NCBI GenBank assembly: GCA_002281535.1
Contig: NCGD01000002.1
Coordinates: 124,001-188,000, forward strand
Source of the DNA: Sphingomonas sp. 28-63-12
Lineage (GTDB): Bacteria > Pseudomonadota > Alphaproteobacteria > Sphingomonadales > Sphingomonadaceae
DNA: 64,000 nucleotides
Reading direction: 5' to 3'
Part shown: positions 16,775 to 26,376 of the stretch, in pieces
How the letters are laid out: each line of letters starts with the position of its first letter
How positions within the stretch are numbered: the first letter of the stretch is position 1
Notes under the pieces: generated by a model
What the model was told of the DNA's origin: nothing
Databases searched by the model: none
What the model saw: only the letters and a program-made list of their open reading frames with translations
Translations under genes and position numbers: made by a program

Positions 16775-17878
16775 ATGGCGCTGCCCGAATCCCACCCCTA
16801 TCCCCAGCGGACCGAGCCCCTTCCGTGGACCCGCGACGAGGTGACACCCGGCTGGCTTGGGCGCACGATGGCCAACCGCTATCCCGGCCTTGAAGTGACG
16901 AGCATGAAGGTCAACCAGCTGTTCGACAGCCACACGACCAAGATGCGGATCACGGTCGACTATAATGATGCCGGCAAGGCTTACGGACTGCCGACGAATC
17001 TCTGCCTGAAATCGAACTGGTCGGGAATGTTCGCTGACGTCGACATCTGCGAGATCGAGGCGCGATTCTACCATTTCATCACACCGCATCTGAAGGTCCC
17101 GACGGCCACCTGCTATTATGCCGATTGGGACGATGGCGACAAACATCATGGCCTGATCGTGCTTGAAGATCTGGTCGATCGCGGCGGTATTTTTGCGCAT
17201 TCGACCGATCATCCCGGAGCCGACGGCGTGGAGAGCGCGCTGACCAATCTCGCGCAACTGCACGGCAGTCTTTGGGACAGTCCGATCCTCGATGCCAATT
17301 CATGGCTGCAGACATCAATGCGGACCCCGGTCGATCACGATCAGGTCCGGATCATGTGGCAGTGGATCGAGGAAAATCTCAAGGACCCGAATTTCCGGGC
17401 CATCGCGCCGAAACATTATCTCGATGACCCGCGCCGTGTGGAGCGCGCGTACGACAAACTGGTCGCTTACGAGCGCGCGTTTGATGCGCCCTATTGCATC
17501 ATCCTGGGCGATTGCCATCAGGGGAACACCTATGTGCTGCCCTCGGGCGAGCGGTTGTGGCTCGACTGGCAATTGGGACGCAAGGGGCGCCCGTGGCGCG
17601 ATTTGACCTATTTCATGGTGGGGTCGCTGACCATTGACGAACGCCGCGCCCACCAGAAGGATCTGCTCGCCCATTATCGCAACCAGCTGATTGCCACCGG
17701 CGCCCAGCATGTGCCCGGGCTTGACGAGATCTGGGAACAATATCGTCGCTGGGTGATGTACGGCATCCAGGCCTGGACAGCGAATATGGACAGCTGGGGC
17801 CAGAACGGGCTGCCAATGAACGAACGCTTCTTTACCGCCGGCGAGGATCTGGAAACATGGGCACTGCTCGGCTGCTAA
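16775..17878 (+). CDS. phosphotransferase family protein (aminoglycoside/ecdysteroid-kinase-like)
   Basis: A 367-residue protein with the aminoglycoside-phosphotransferase/choline-kinase fold. The ATG at 16775 has GAGGA nine bases upstream; an in-frame TTG at 16766 is too close to that site. The N-lobe contains NLCLKSNWSG with the ATP-binding Lys, HGLIVLEDLVDRGG is the hinge region, LGDCHQGNTYVL (about 248-259) carries the catalytic Asp and Asn, and LDWQLGRKG the metal-binding Asp. Proteins of this subgroup phosphorylate hydroxyls of small molecules such as steroids or sugars, and some occur in terpene or steroid catabolism. The SDR gene that follows overlaps it by 22 bases. Confidence 0.85.
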   Translation: MALPESHPYPQRTEPLPWTRDEVTPGWLGRTMANRYPGLEVTSMKVNQLFDSHTTKMRITVDYNDAGKAYGLPTNLCLKSNWSGMFADVDICEIEARFYHFITPHLKVPTATCYYADWDDGDKHHGLIVLEDLVDRGGIFAHSTDHPGADGVESALTNLAQLHGSLWDSPILDANSWLQTSMRTPVDHDQVRIMWQWIEENLKDPNFRAIAPKHYLDDPRRVERAYDKLVAYERAFDAPYCIILGDCHQGNTYVLPSGERLWLDWQLGRKGRPWRDLTYFMVGSLTIDERRAHQKDLLAHYRNQLIATGAQHVPGLDEIWEQYRRWVMYGIQAWTANMDSWGQNGLPMNERFFTAGEDLETWALLGC

Positions 17879-18621
17879 GCGGTAAGGTCGCGATTGTCAC
17901 CGGCGGCTGTTCGGGCCTGGGGCTGGCGGTCGTCGAGGCGCTGAGTGCACACGGCGCCCGCATCGCGATCCTCGATCTCGCGCCGGCGCCCGATCATCTG
18001 GCCCGAAATCCGGCGGTGACTGTCCATGCCATCGACATCACCGACGATGATCAGGTTGCAGCCGCGATCCGCGCTACGATCGAGCGCGACGGCAGAATCG
18101 ATATCTGCATCAATTGCGCCGGGATCATTGCGGGCGGGGCCGTGATCGGTCCAGACGGCCCGTTGCCGATCGCACTGTTCCGCCGCGTGATTGACGTCAA
18201 CCTGAACGGCACCTTCTTAGTGCTCAGCCGCGCGGCGGTTGAAATGGCGCGAAACCCGCTCGATGCGGCCAATCCCGAACGCGGCGTGATCATTAACGTC
18301 GCATCGATCCGCGCCTTCGACGGGGGCGCCGGCGGAACTGCCTATGCAGCGAGCAAGGGCGGTGTCGCTGCGATGACACTCGCCCTCGCCCGCGATCTGG
18401 CGCCGCAAGCCATCCGCGTCGTCACGATCGCCCCCGGTATCATCGACACCCCGATGATCAGGGATCTGCCCGCCACGACCCGCGACACGCTGATCGAGAA
18501 GCAGCTCTTCCCGGCCCGCTTCGGCGGCGCCACCGAATTTGCCAGCCTGGTCATCCACGTCCTCAGCAACCGTTTCATGAACGGTGAAACGATCCGGCTC
18601 GACGGCGGGGTTCGCGTCTAG
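17857..18621 (+). CDS. SDR-family oxidoreductase
   Basis: A 254-residue SDR. The ATG at 17857 lies inside the preceding gene (22-base overlap) with GAGGA about 10 bases upstream. TGGCSGLG is at residues 15-22, NCAG near 85, NVASI near 147 carries Ser, and YAASKGG near 165 gives Tyr and Lys. The form resembles 3-hydroxyacyl-CoA dehydrogenase type II (HSD10-like), including the ALARDLAPQAIRVVTIAPG block. It would fit oxidation of a 3-hydroxyacyl-CoA or hydroxysteroid-like alcohol. It converges on the FAD oxidoreductase gene with only four bases between the stops. Confidence 0.9.
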   Translation: MGTARLLSGKVAIVTGGCSGLGLAVVEALSAHGARIAILDLAPAPDHLARNPAVTVHAIDITDDDQVAAAIRATIERDGRIDICINCAGIIAGGAVIGPDGPLPIALFRRVIDVNLNGTFLVLSRAAVEMARNPLDAANPERGVIINVASIRAFDGGAGGTAYAASKGGVAAMTLALARDLAPQAIRVVTIAPGIIDTPMIRDLPATTRDTLIEKQLFPARFGGATEFASLVIHVLSNRFMNGETIRLDGGVRV

Positions 18622-18625
18622 CCAG

Positions 18626-20203
18626 CTATCGCATCTTCTTGAGTGCGCGCATCGCCCGGTCGGCGGCGATCCGGCCAGCGATGCCGGACACCCCGCCACC
18701 GGGATGCGCGCCGGCACCACCGATCAGGAATCCGGGGAAGATTGGCTTTGGGCCGCCAAACCCGGTCGCCGGCCGATGGATGCCGGCACGCAGCGCTCCG
18801 AAATCGACATGGGTGACGCAGCCATTGGTGACATTCAGCCGCAATTCACGCTCGCGCGGCGTTTCGACGAACCGGCCGATTTCCGAATCAAACCCGTCAT
18901 AAAATTCCGAGACTTGCGTGACGATGGACGCCATCGTGCGATCCTTGACCGCGGCGGACCAGCCGTCGCGCGCGTCGACCGCCATTGCGGGCAGGTAGAG
19001 ATAGGCTATCGACTGGCCCTCTGGCGCCTGGCTCGGGTCGCAATTGGACAAGGGTGTGACCGACACAGCATGCCGGATCGGAATATCGCCGCGTTTGGCG
19101 GCCGCAAAGCTGCCGCGCACCTCTTCGGGCAAACCGATCAGCCCGACTGCCTTGTTGAGATCGGCGTCGTCGTGGCGCAGCTCCTGATGCCTTTTGAGCA
19201 TGAGCGGCTTTGCCATGGCAACATTAGCCAGAAAGGGTGCCGCATTCGAGCGGTTCGCCGGCGCGTGCTCGATGCGCTTCATCAGCATCCGATCGACACC
19301 GTCCGGCGTGGTTAGCGCCATGGCGGTGCGCGGATCGCAAGTCGCGATCACCATCTTCGCGCGTATCACCCGGCCGTCGGCTAGCCGTACGCCCTTCGCA
19401 GCGCCTGCTTCGATCAAAATCTCAGACACCGGTGCGTTCAATTCGATGCTCGCGCCACTCGCCTTGATGCTCGCCGCCATCGCATCGGCAAAGGCTTGCA
19501 GACTGCCGATCGGTTTGCCGGTCCCGAGCCGGTGCGTCACCGCGAAGATCATATAAGCAGCCGCGTTGCCGTCATCATCGACCGGCCCCGCCCCGGCAGC
19601 GACACCCAGCAGCAGGCCGATCGTTGCCGGATCTTCGAACCGCTCGCACGCGATCTGGTCCGATGTCGCCTTCGAAATGGCGACCAGTTCGTCCTTGAGC
19701 TTGATATTGCGTACAGCGCTGCCGATCATCTTCGCCATGTTGCGCGCATCCGGGCGGCCGGGTTCGGCCATCATCATCGGAAACCCGATATCCATCAGCG
19801 CATCCAGGCACTTCATGAACGCGATATAGGCCTTGCCGTCGTTGCGGTTGATCCGGGAGATATCTTCGGCGGTGCGACGATAATCGCGAAACAGCGCGAT
19901 CGAGCTGCCATCGGGATGGAGATAGGCATAGCTCGGATCGGGATCGACCGTGCGCAGGCCGTATTTCTCGAGCTCGAGGTCCTCGATGATTCCCGAGCCG
20001 CGGGCAAAGAGCAGTTCGACGGCGCAGGGGGTGACCAGATGCCCGGGCGCTTCCGGAATCATATAGCCCGAACTGGTCATCCCGCCGACCTTGGCCATCC
20101 GCTCGACCACGACGACACGCTTGCCGGCGCGCGACAAGTAGCCGGCAGCGGCCATCCCGTTATGGCCGGCACCGACGATGACGACGTCAACCGGGTCCGT
20201 CAT
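18626..20203 (-). CDS. FAD-dependent oxidoreductase (phytoene-desaturase-like)
   Basis: A 525-residue flavoprotein. The dinucleotide-binding motif VVIVGAGHNGMAAAGYLSR begins at about residue 8 and is followed by the VVVVERMAKVGG strand; a second FAD-binding block, GLFLIGGAGAHPGGGV-like, is near residue 495. This is the phytoene dehydrogenase/retinol saturase-like group (COG1233), which desaturates or isomerises hydrophobic polyene or ring compounds. It is coupled to the preceding SDR gene by a four-base overlap. It has no membrane segment, so it is probably cytoplasmic or peripherally bound. Confidence 0.9.
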   Translation of the reverse strand: MTDPVDVVIVGAGHNGMAAAGYLSRAGKRVVVVERMAKVGGMTSSGYMIPEAPGHLVTPCAVELLFARGSGIIEDLELEKYGLRTVDPDPSYAYLHPDGSSIALFRDYRRTAEDISRINRNDGKAYIAFMKCLDALMDIGFPMMMAEPGRPDARNMAKMIGSAVRNIKLKDELVAISKATSDQIACERFEDPATIGLLLGVAAGAGPVDDDGNAAAYMIFAVTHRLGTGKPIGSLQAFADAMAASIKASGASIELNAPVSEILIEAGAAKGVRLADGRVIRAKMVIATCDPRTAMALTTPDGVDRMLMKRIEHAPANRSNAAPFLANVAMAKPLMLKRHQELRHDDADLNKAVGLIGLPEEVRGSFAAAKRGDIPIRHAVSVTPLSNCDPSQAPEGQSIAYLYLPAMAVDARDGWSAAVKDRTMASIVTQVSEFYDGFDSEIGRFVETPRERELRLNVTNGCVTHVDFGALRAGIHRPATGFGGPKPIFPGFLIGGAGAHPGGGVSGIAGRIAADRAMRALKKMR

Positions 20204-21039
20204 GCGACCACTGCGCTAGTATATGCCTTGGCCCATTCAGCCAGCGCCAGCAGGCGCGTCTTCCGATCGGCTTCGATCTGCGGAATTCTGGTCTCATCGG
20301 GGCCGTCGGGCACAATGATCAGCGGTTCTTTGCCCAGCTTGGCAAGCGCAAGATGCACCACCGCGGCAGGATCATAAGCATTGCCGATATCGAACGCAGT
20401 CCCGGCAACGGCCCGGCGCAAGGTTGGCGTGTCCATGGTCGGCGCGGCCACGCCGATGATGTCGATATCCTGGCCATCAAGCTCCGCCCAGAGCGATTCG
20501 GCAAAGTTGAGTTCGAATGCCTTGGTCGATGAATACATCACCAGCCAGGGCTGGCCGCCAAGCCCTGCCCCCGACGACATAACGATAAAACCGCCCCGAC
20601 CGCGCGCCTTGAAACGATTGCCGAAGCCATGAACAGCCTCGACCAGATTGGTGGCATTCATCGTCAGCAGTCCCAGCGAGCGCTCGACCGGCGCATCGAA
20701 AAAGCTGTTGCCTGCCCCATCGGCACCGGCGTTCGAAACATAAAGGCCAATATCCAGGTCGCGGGTCGCGTCGACGAGCCGATGCCCCGCTCCTGGTGCC
20801 ATCAGATCTGCGGCCAGGGTACGATAAACGATGCCATGCGCCGCAGCGAGCCGGGCACCGAGCGCTTCGAGCATCTCGGGCCGGCGCGAGACCAGCACCA
20901 GATTCAATCCGATCGCAGCCAGTTGCTCGGCATAGCAGGCGCCGGTTCCCTCTGACGCGCCGGCGATGACGGCCCATGGGCCGTAGCGATTGGCGAAGGT
21001 GACACCGTCAAATGTCGGCAGGTTGATTGTACGAGTCAT
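20200..21039 (-). CDS. SDR-family oxidoreductase
   Basis: A 279-residue SDR. The start at 21039 (MTRTINLP) has AAGGGG upstream; an in-frame extension to 21081 lacks a site. GASEGTGACYAEQLA (about residues 26-40) is a variant cofactor loop, SNAGADG near 103 matches NNAG, and Tyr/Lys are in YSSTKAF near 165-169. It resembles the hydroxysteroid-dehydrogenase-like (DltE/HSD17B12-like) group. It is the first gene of a two-gene operon with the FAD oxidoreductase and marks the right edge of the catabolic island. Confidence 0.88.
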   Translation of the reverse strand: MTRTINLPTFDGVTFANRYGPWAVIAGASEGTGACYAEQLAAIGLNLVLVSRRPEMLEALGARLAAAHGIVYRTLAADLMAPGAGHRLVDATRDLDIGLYVSNAGADGAGNSFFDAPVERSLGLLTMNATNLVEAVHGFGNRFKARGRGGFIVMSSGAGLGGQPWLVMYSSTKAFELNFAESLWAELDGQDIDIIGVAAPTMDTPTLRRAVAGTAFDIGNAYDPAAVVHLALAKLGKEPLIIVPDGPDETRIPQIEADRKTRLLALAEWAKAYTSAVVA

Positions 21040-21585
21040 GGCGATACCCCTTTGTTCGGAGCATAATCGGGAGCGCGGCACCGCCGCCTGCCAAGCGGAA
21101 GGCAGGTCTGGCCGCAGAGGGCATCGAACCCATCACCCAGCCTGTTGATTGTTGCCGTACGCCACAGCATCGACCCTCAACAATAGCTGGGGAATGACGG
21201 CGAGCGCCAGATATCGCCCTTGACGATGGGAAAGCCCCCGCGGGAGTCGCGACCAAAATGGCGCGGTATGATGCGCGGCAACGGCTACCGGTATCGGCCG
21301 TGCGAACGGCGGGGGTTTTCGCCAATGCCACCGCAGCCCCACGCGCAATGGATGGGTAAAAATGGCGCCGCAAAACGGCAAACCGATTTTGGCCAAATGA
21401 TATCTCGAAAGCCACATTGGCCACATCACCAGGCATCGTTCGCACACGTGCACTCATACAAACGCAACATGCATCAACTGATTGATCTGGCTAGGAAAAC
21501 ACCAGACCGCGATGAATCCTAATTTCACGGGGGAAATTCGGCTGCGCCGCCTAAGGCGTTGCTATTATACAATAAAATATGAAAT
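21040..21585. other. gene-free stretch between the catabolic island and tRNA-Ser
   Basis: About 546 bases with no convincing gene. The open frames here have no ribosome binding site and atypical composition (many Trp, His, Arg). No transposase remnant, att duplication or recognisable RNA was seen. It probably holds the promoter of the SDR-FAD oxidoreductase operon. Confidence 0.5.
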
Positions 21586-21675
<90 letters not shown>

Positions 21676-21808
21676 GCGAGGGAATCGCGCGGAAGCCACC
21701 CCAGAAAAGTGCCCCCGCTGACCGGTCGAAGGCGGGCCACTAGCTCAATCATTCGGTAGATACAAGCATCCCGCTTGTGCCACGCGCAACAACCACTAGA
21801 TTAGCCCC

Positions 21809-22189
21809 ATGCACCGCGCCCACATCCCCGCCCTCCCCGTCAAATCCTCCGTGCCGCTGCCCGCCGTCGCGCATGCCAATTTTGCGATTGGCGATGTCGT
21901 ACGGCACCGGCTGTTCGATTTTCGCGGCGTGATTTTCGATGTCGATCCCATCTTTGCCAACAGTGAAGAATGGTATGATGCGATCCCGCTCGATATCCGG
22001 CCGCGCAAGGACCAGCCCTTTTACCACCTGCTCGCCGAGAATGTGGAAAGCAGCTACGTCGCCTATGTCAGCCAGCAGAATCTGGTGCTCGACGAGAGCG
22101 AAGAGCCGATCGATCATCCGGCCATTGCCGGCCTGTTCACTGGCTATGCCGATGGCCGCTATCGGCTTCGTCGGGAACACCGCCACTAG
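21809..22189 (+). CDS. hspQ: heat-shock protein HspQ
   Basis: A 126-residue HspQ/YccV-family protein. FAIGDVVRHRLFDFRGVIFDVDP, the SEEWYDAIP core, RPRKDQPFYHLLAEN and YVAYVSQQNL are the near-invariant blocks. In Escherichia coli HspQ is a hemimethylated-DNA-binding protein that acts as a specificity-enhancing factor for the Lon protease. The N-terminus is about 20 residues longer than in enterobacteria; no better internal start with a ribosome binding site was seen. It stands alone between tRNA-Ser and a convergent TonB receptor gene. Confidence 0.92.
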   Translation: MHRAHIPALPVKSSVPLPAVAHANFAIGDVVRHRLFDFRGVIFDVDPIFANSEEWYDAIPLDIRPRKDQPFYHLLAENVESSYVAYVSQQNLVLDESEEPIDHPAIAGLFTGYADGRYRLRREHRH

Positions 22190-22592
22190 AACCAGTTTGC
22201 CCGGGCGAATCGTCTTTAGCCAATATCCCTGCGGGCTTGCGGCGTTGGGCCGCCGGCAGATGCGCCAGCGCCGTTGAATCAAGCCAATAGCAGCGGGCTC
22301 GTTGCGCGCTGCACCCGATGGCCGCCCCGGGCGGGCGAGGGCGCGCATAGCGGCGACAGGCCAGGATTTGCATGCGCGATCCGTCCCCAGCCCCGCTGCG
22401 CGCGCCCTGACGGGCGCACGGCAGTGGCCAGAGCATTTTCCGCCCGCCGAGAGACACCCATTCCCAGCGACGGCTGCCCACCCCCGCGCGAGTGAACGAT
22501 TGCGGGCGCTTCGCCTCACCCGACGGGCCGTCGCCGGACCGGTGATTCGATCGCGCGCCAACGCGCGCACGCTGCCCCACCATCTGGGCCAC
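22190..22592. other. gene-free GC-rich stretch after hspQ
   Basis: About 400 bases between hspQ and the terminator of the convergent TonB receptor. Open frames exist on both strands only because the GC content is very high; they have low-complexity Arg/Pro/Ala composition and no ribosome binding sites. No RNA gene or repeat was recognised. Confidence 0.5.
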
Positions 22593-22620
22593 AAAAAAGG
22601 GGGCCAATGGCCCCCTTTTT
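22593..22620 (-). terminator. rho-independent terminator of the second TonB receptor
   Basis: A seven-base GC stem (22599-22605 with 22609-22615) with an AAT loop is flanked by A-tract and T-tract, which extends pairing and gives a U-run on both strands. It begins 21 bases beyond the receptor stop codon. Confidence 0.85.
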
Positions 22621-22641
22621 CGACATGCCCTCCCAGGCAGC

Positions 22642-25254
22642 TTAGAAGCTGACGGCGATCCGGCCATATACAAACCGGCCGTTGAAGCCGAAGGGCGACA
22701 GGCTGGAATATGGCAGGAAATAGGCGTTGTTGCCGAACACGCCGCCCGCTGGCGAGCGATCGGGATAGACGTCGAACACGTTGTTCGCACCGACCGCAAG
22801 TTCCACGCCGTGATAGATTTTGGCGCGCACTTCGGCATCGCTTACCCATTTCGGCGTGAGCGTGAAGTCGGCAGGGCCGGCCCCGCGCGCAACCGCCAGC
22901 GATGTCGACGAACCCGGCGAGAAGACCGAGCCGAAGCGATTGGTGCGGAAGGTCGCCGAGAAGGCGTCCATGCTCCAGTCTACAGCGAGGTTCAGCTTGT
23001 CGCGTGGCTGGCCGTCGGTCAGGCGGAACGATTCGGCGCGGCCGAACAGGACCAGCCCTGGCAGTGACGGCAGCACGGCCCGATCGGTGATCTTGGTCTC
23101 GTTATAGTTATAGCCCGCCGTCAGCCGGAACGTGCCCAGCCCGAATTCCGGCACGCGATAGGTGCCGACAATGTCGAGCCCCTGCGTCTTGGTGTTGACG
23201 CCGTTGACGAAGAAGCGTGCCGAGGTGACGTTGTTGATGCCGGCGGCTTGCAGGATTGCCACGACGGCTGCGCCCTGCAGGTTCTCGGTCAGCACAACAC
23301 GGTCGCGAATGCGGATGTTGTAATAGTCGATCGTGAGGTTGAAGCCCGTGAACGGGTTAAGCGCGAAACCGCCGCCGAAGTTGGTCGCCTTTTCGGCCTT
23401 GAGCTGTTGCGAGCCAAGCGCGCGGGCCACCGGATCGGAGACCGGGAAGGTGCCGACTTCGATCAGCGTGCCGGCGACATTGTTGGTCGAGGTTGTCGCG
23501 AAGAACTGCTGCGCAAGGCTTGGCGCACGGAAACCGGTCGAGACCGATCCACGCACCGCGAAGCCGGGCAGGAATTCCCAGCGGCCAGCGATTTTGCCGT
23601 TCACCGTGCTGCCGAAATCCGAGAAATGCTCGTAGCGACCAGCGGCCTGGAAGGTCAGCGTGTCCGTCACATCGGCATCGAGCTCGACATAACCGGCAAA
23701 GCTGTCGCGCGAAACATCAACCGCGTTGTTCGGCCGGAACCCAGGGAACACCTGGGCGCCACCGGCACCGTTGAAAGGAGCCGCCGAGAATGGCCCGTTG
23801 ATATAGCTCGCTACCTGGCCGGGGCGGATCTTGAAATTCTCGTTGCGATATTCACCGCCAAAGGCGACGCCGAAGCTCTTGAGGAAGCTGACCTCATATT
23901 TCTTGCTGAGATCGAGATTGACCACCGTCTGGCCGGCCGCAATGCCACCGGCATCGAATACGCGCGGGCTGTTCAGGCCGCCGAGCGAGACATTGAAGCT
24001 GTTCTCGACCGAATAATCGAGCTGGTTCGAGCCATAGACGACCGACAAGTCGCCCTTCCAGCCGCCACCGATTTCGCCCCTGACACCAACGGCGCCTGAG
24101 ACATCCTCAATCTCGGAAGCGATCAGCGGCAGGAAGCCGTCCGGATAATATGGCACGAAGCTGGTCGTCGACGCCGCGAAATCGCGGTTGCGGGCATCGT
24201 TGCTGCGGCGATAGAAGCCGGCGCCGTCGGCGTCGCGGATCCCATAGCTGCCAAAGGCATAGAGCTCGACATCGGGCAGCAAATCATAGCCGGCATTGAC
24301 GAAGAAGTTGAGATCCTTCGCCTTGCCGTCGCCGTAGCGGTGATTGTAGCGGTTGATCGTCAGCTCACGCGGATCGCCGACTGTGGCATATTGCCGACGT
24401 GGATCGGCACCCGAACGATTGGTCGGGTCGCGATCGCGATACTGGCCGGAAAACACGAAATACCCCTTGTCACCAATCGGCAGGCCAAGGCGTGCCGCCA
24501 GGGTCAGCGTGTTGCCGTCGGTGACGTGCCGGTCATTGCCCGTGGTGTTGAGCTGCAGCAGATCATTGGTCGTGCCGCCGGCCGTTGCGACGATCGGCAG
24601 TCCGGTCGGGCCCACCGCAACGCCAGTAACCTGGGATACGCCGTCCATCGTGGTGATATATTCGCCATAGGTCACCGAAGCGTCGACGCCAGCCTTCTTG
24701 TTGAGCTGGATGTTGATGACGCCGGCAATGGCATCCGAACCATATTGCGACGAGGCACCGTCGCGCAGCACTTCGATACGCTCAATGGCGATCGGCGGAA
24801 TTTCGTTGAGATCGACTGCTGATGATCCGCGGCCAACCGAGCCGTTGAGGTTGAGCAGCGCCGATGTGTGCCGGCGCTTGCCATTGATCAGGACCAGCGT
24901 CTGATCGGGCGCGAGGCCCCGCAGCGTCGCCGGACGCAGCGAATCGGTGCCATCGGTGAGCGACGGCTGCGGGAAGTTAAAGGACGGGACCAGCTGGCTC
25001 AGCAACTTGTTGGTTTCGGTATAGCCCGCCTGGGTCAGCTGTTCGCCGCCGATCACATCGATAGGCACCGCGCTCTTGGCCACAGTGCGATCATTAAAGC
25101 GGCTGCCGGTGACGATGATCGGATCGTCATTGGCCGGCGCCGCGTCCTCAACCGCCAAAGATGCCGGAGCAGTCTGTGCATATACCGGCGCGGCGATAGT
25201 GATGGCGATGGCCGATACCGAATAGGCCAAACGCTTGATCAGCTGAATATTCAT
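22642..25254 (-). CDS. TonB-dependent outer-membrane receptor
   Basis: An 870-residue receptor. The ATG at 25254 has GGGGAG seven bases upstream and gives a signal peptide (MNIQLIKRLAYSVSAIAITI..., cleavage after VYAQ). Plug features are PIIVTGSRFNDR near residue 47, LRGLAPDQTLVLINGKRRH near 110 and RIEVLRDGASSQYGSDAIAG near 155-174, the usual sphingomonad oar/siderophore-independent receptor form. The barrel ends in GRIAVSF with terminal Phe. The ligand is unknown; no transporter or regulator is adjacent. It is monocistronic with its own promoter and terminator. Confidence 0.93.
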   Translation of the reverse strand: MNIQLIKRLAYSVSAIAITIAAPVYAQTAPASLAVEDAAPANDDPIIVTGSRFNDRTVAKSAVPIDVIGGEQLTQAGYTETNKLLSQLVPSFNFPQPSLTDGTDSLRPATLRGLAPDQTLVLINGKRRHTSALLNLNGSVGRGSSAVDLNEIPPIAIERIEVLRDGASSQYGSDAIAGVINIQLNKKAGVDASVTYGEYITTMDGVSQVTGVAVGPTGLPIVATAGGTTNDLLQLNTTGNDRHVTDGNTLTLAARLGLPIGDKGYFVFSGQYRDRDPTNRSGADPRRQYATVGDPRELTINRYNHRYGDGKAKDLNFFVNAGYDLLPDVELYAFGSYGIRDADGAGFYRRSNDARNRDFAASTTSFVPYYPDGFLPLIASEIEDVSGAVGVRGEIGGGWKGDLSVVYGSNQLDYSVENSFNVSLGGLNSPRVFDAGGIAAGQTVVNLDLSKKYEVSFLKSFGVAFGGEYRNENFKIRPGQVASYINGPFSAAPFNGAGGAQVFPGFRPNNAVDVSRDSFAGYVELDADVTDTLTFQAAGRYEHFSDFGSTVNGKIAGRWEFLPGFAVRGSVSTGFRAPSLAQQFFATTSTNNVAGTLIEVGTFPVSDPVARALGSQQLKAEKATNFGGGFALNPFTGFNLTIDYYNIRIRDRVVLTENLQGAAVVAILQAAGINNVTSARFFVNGVNTKTQGLDIVGTYRVPEFGLGTFRLTAGYNYNETKITDRAVLPSLPGLVLFGRAESFRLTDGQPRDKLNLAVDWSMDAFSATFRTNRFGSVFSPGSSTSLAVARGAGPADFTLTPKWVSDAEVRAKIYHGVELAVGANNVFDVYPDRSPAGGVFGNNAYFLPYSSLSPFGFNGRFVYGRIAVSF

Positions 25255-25307
25255 GATTTCTCCCCACAGGAATAACCGCCCTGACACGGCATTCTTTGAC
25301 AAAAAAG

Positions 25308-25335
25308 ATCATAGCCCCTGCGCCTTTGGTAACAA
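25308..25335 (-). promoter_or_regulatory. probable sigma-70 promoter of the TonB receptor at 22642-25254
   Basis: On the minus strand TTGTTA (25335-25330) and TATGAT (25313-25308) are separated by 16 bases. The predicted start of transcription lies about 50 bases before the ATG. Confidence 0.45.
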
Positions 25336-25437
25336 TAGTGCGCAATCATTTGTCACGCACCGGTCACACGATTGTCATTCCGGGTGTGGCTTCAGCGACA
25401 CACGACGTGCAGGCACCGGATGCCGGACGCTCGGCGG

Positions 25438-25466
25438 TTGACAGGCCGCGCCCCTTGGCATAATTC
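25438..25466 (+). promoter_or_regulatory. sigma-70 promoter of rplU-rpmA
   Basis: TTGACA at 25438-25443 and TAATTC at 25461-25466 with a 17-base spacer; the initiation point would lie about 55 bases before the rplU ATG. Confidence 0.65.
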
Positions 25467-25528
25467 GCCACTCTTTCCGCGCAGGTTCGTCCGAGCGTGG
25501 GCTGATCTATTGGAAAGTGATTTTAGCC

Positions 25529-25897
25529 ATGTTCGCAGTCGTGCGCACGGGCGGCAAGCAATACCGCGTTGCCGCTGGAGACAAGATCGTCGTCGAAAAG
25601 CTCGACGGTGAAGCCGGGGCGTCGATCACGCTTGGTGACGTTCTGTTCGCGGGCGAAGGCGCCGAGCTGAAGTCGGTCGAGGGCTTGACCGTCGCCGCCG
25701 AGATCATCGCGCAGGCGAAGGCCGACAAGGTCATCGTGTTCAAGAAGCGCCGCCGCCACAATTATCGCCGTCGTAACGGTCACCGCCAGCAGCACACGAT
25801 CCTGAAGATTCTGAGCATCGGTGCGGCCGAAGACAAGAAGCCCGCCAAGGCCAAGAAGGCAGCGCCCGAAGGCGACGCCGCGACCGCCGAAGCGTAA
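25529..25897 (+). CDS. rplU: 50S ribosomal protein L21
   Basis: 122 residues, started at the ATG giving [14 protein letters not shown], the invariant L21 N-terminus; another in-frame start 12 bases earlier is not conserved. [18 protein letters not shown] near residue 75 is the L21 rRNA-binding signature. The C-terminus carries an Ala/Lys-rich tail (about residues 102-122) common in alphaproteobacteria. It is followed by rpmA after 26 bases, the standard rplU-rpmA operon. Confidence 0.98.
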   Translation: MFAVVRTGGKQYRVAAGDKIVVEKLDGEAGASITLGDVLFAGEGAELKSVEGLTVAAEIIAQAKADKVIVFKKRRRHNYRRRNGHRQQHTILKILSIGAAEDKKPAKAKKAAPEGDAATAEA

Positions 25898-25923
25898 GAC
25901 AGAAAATCTGAGGAAGACAGACA

Positions 25924-26199
25924 ATGGCACATAAGAAAGCAGGCGGCTCTTCGCGCAACGGTCGCGATTCGGCAGGCCGTCGCCTTGGCGTGAAGAAGTT
26001 CGGCGGCCAGGAAGTGGTTCCGGGCAACATCCTGGTGCGCCAGCGTGGTACGAAGTTCTACCCGGGCCGCAATGTCGGCATCGGCAAGGATCATACGCTG
26101 TTCGCGCTCGTCGAGGGCCGCGTTGAATTCCATGCCGGCAAACTTGGCCGAACCTTCTGCTCGGTAGCCGCAGCGGAAATGGCGATTGCCGCCGAATAA
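25924..26199 (+). CDS. rpmA: 50S ribosomal protein L27
   Basis: 91 residues beginning [16 protein letters not shown], the conserved flexible N-terminus that reaches the peptidyl-transferase centre, and continuing with [10 protein letters not shown] and [21 protein letters not shown] ribosome binding site precedes it. It is the second gene of the rplU-rpmA operon, terminated by the hairpin at 26267. Confidence 0.98.
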   Translation: MAHKKAGGSSRNGRDSAGRRLGVKKFGGQEVVPGNILVRQRGTKFYPGRNVGIGKDHTLFALVEGRVEFHAGKLGRTFCSVAAAEMAIAAE

Positions 26200-26266
26200 C
26201 ATCGGGTAACCAGCCGGGTTGCCCACCAGGGTGATCCGGGGTTCCTGCCACAGGAACCAACCAAAC

Positions 26267-26299
26267 AAGGGAGGCGGGTCACCCCGGCTCCCTTTTTTC
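26267..26299 (+). terminator. rho-independent terminator after rpmA
   Basis: A 7-bp stem (26267-26273 with 26288-26294), partly extended inside the loop by GGGT/ACCC pairing, is followed by a T-run. It lies 67 bases after the rpmA stop. A smaller inverted repeat (GTTCCTG/CAGGAAC) at 26241-26257 precedes it. Confidence 0.8.
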
Positions 26300-26376
26300 T
26301 TGCTCCCTCAACAGCTTTGTCGCGAACACGTCATCCCGATGTGCGAGCGGCAGGGCGACCGACGAGGAGAGTAGCT

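Noticed and set aside
19496-20377. 293-residue open frame on the plus strand
   Set aside because: It is antisense to the FAD oxidoreductase and SDR, whose motifs are complete on the other strand.
21110-21190. tRNA-like T-arm sequence
   Set aside because: Only three stem pairs form around the TTCGA loop, and there is no D-arm, anticodon arm or acceptor stem.
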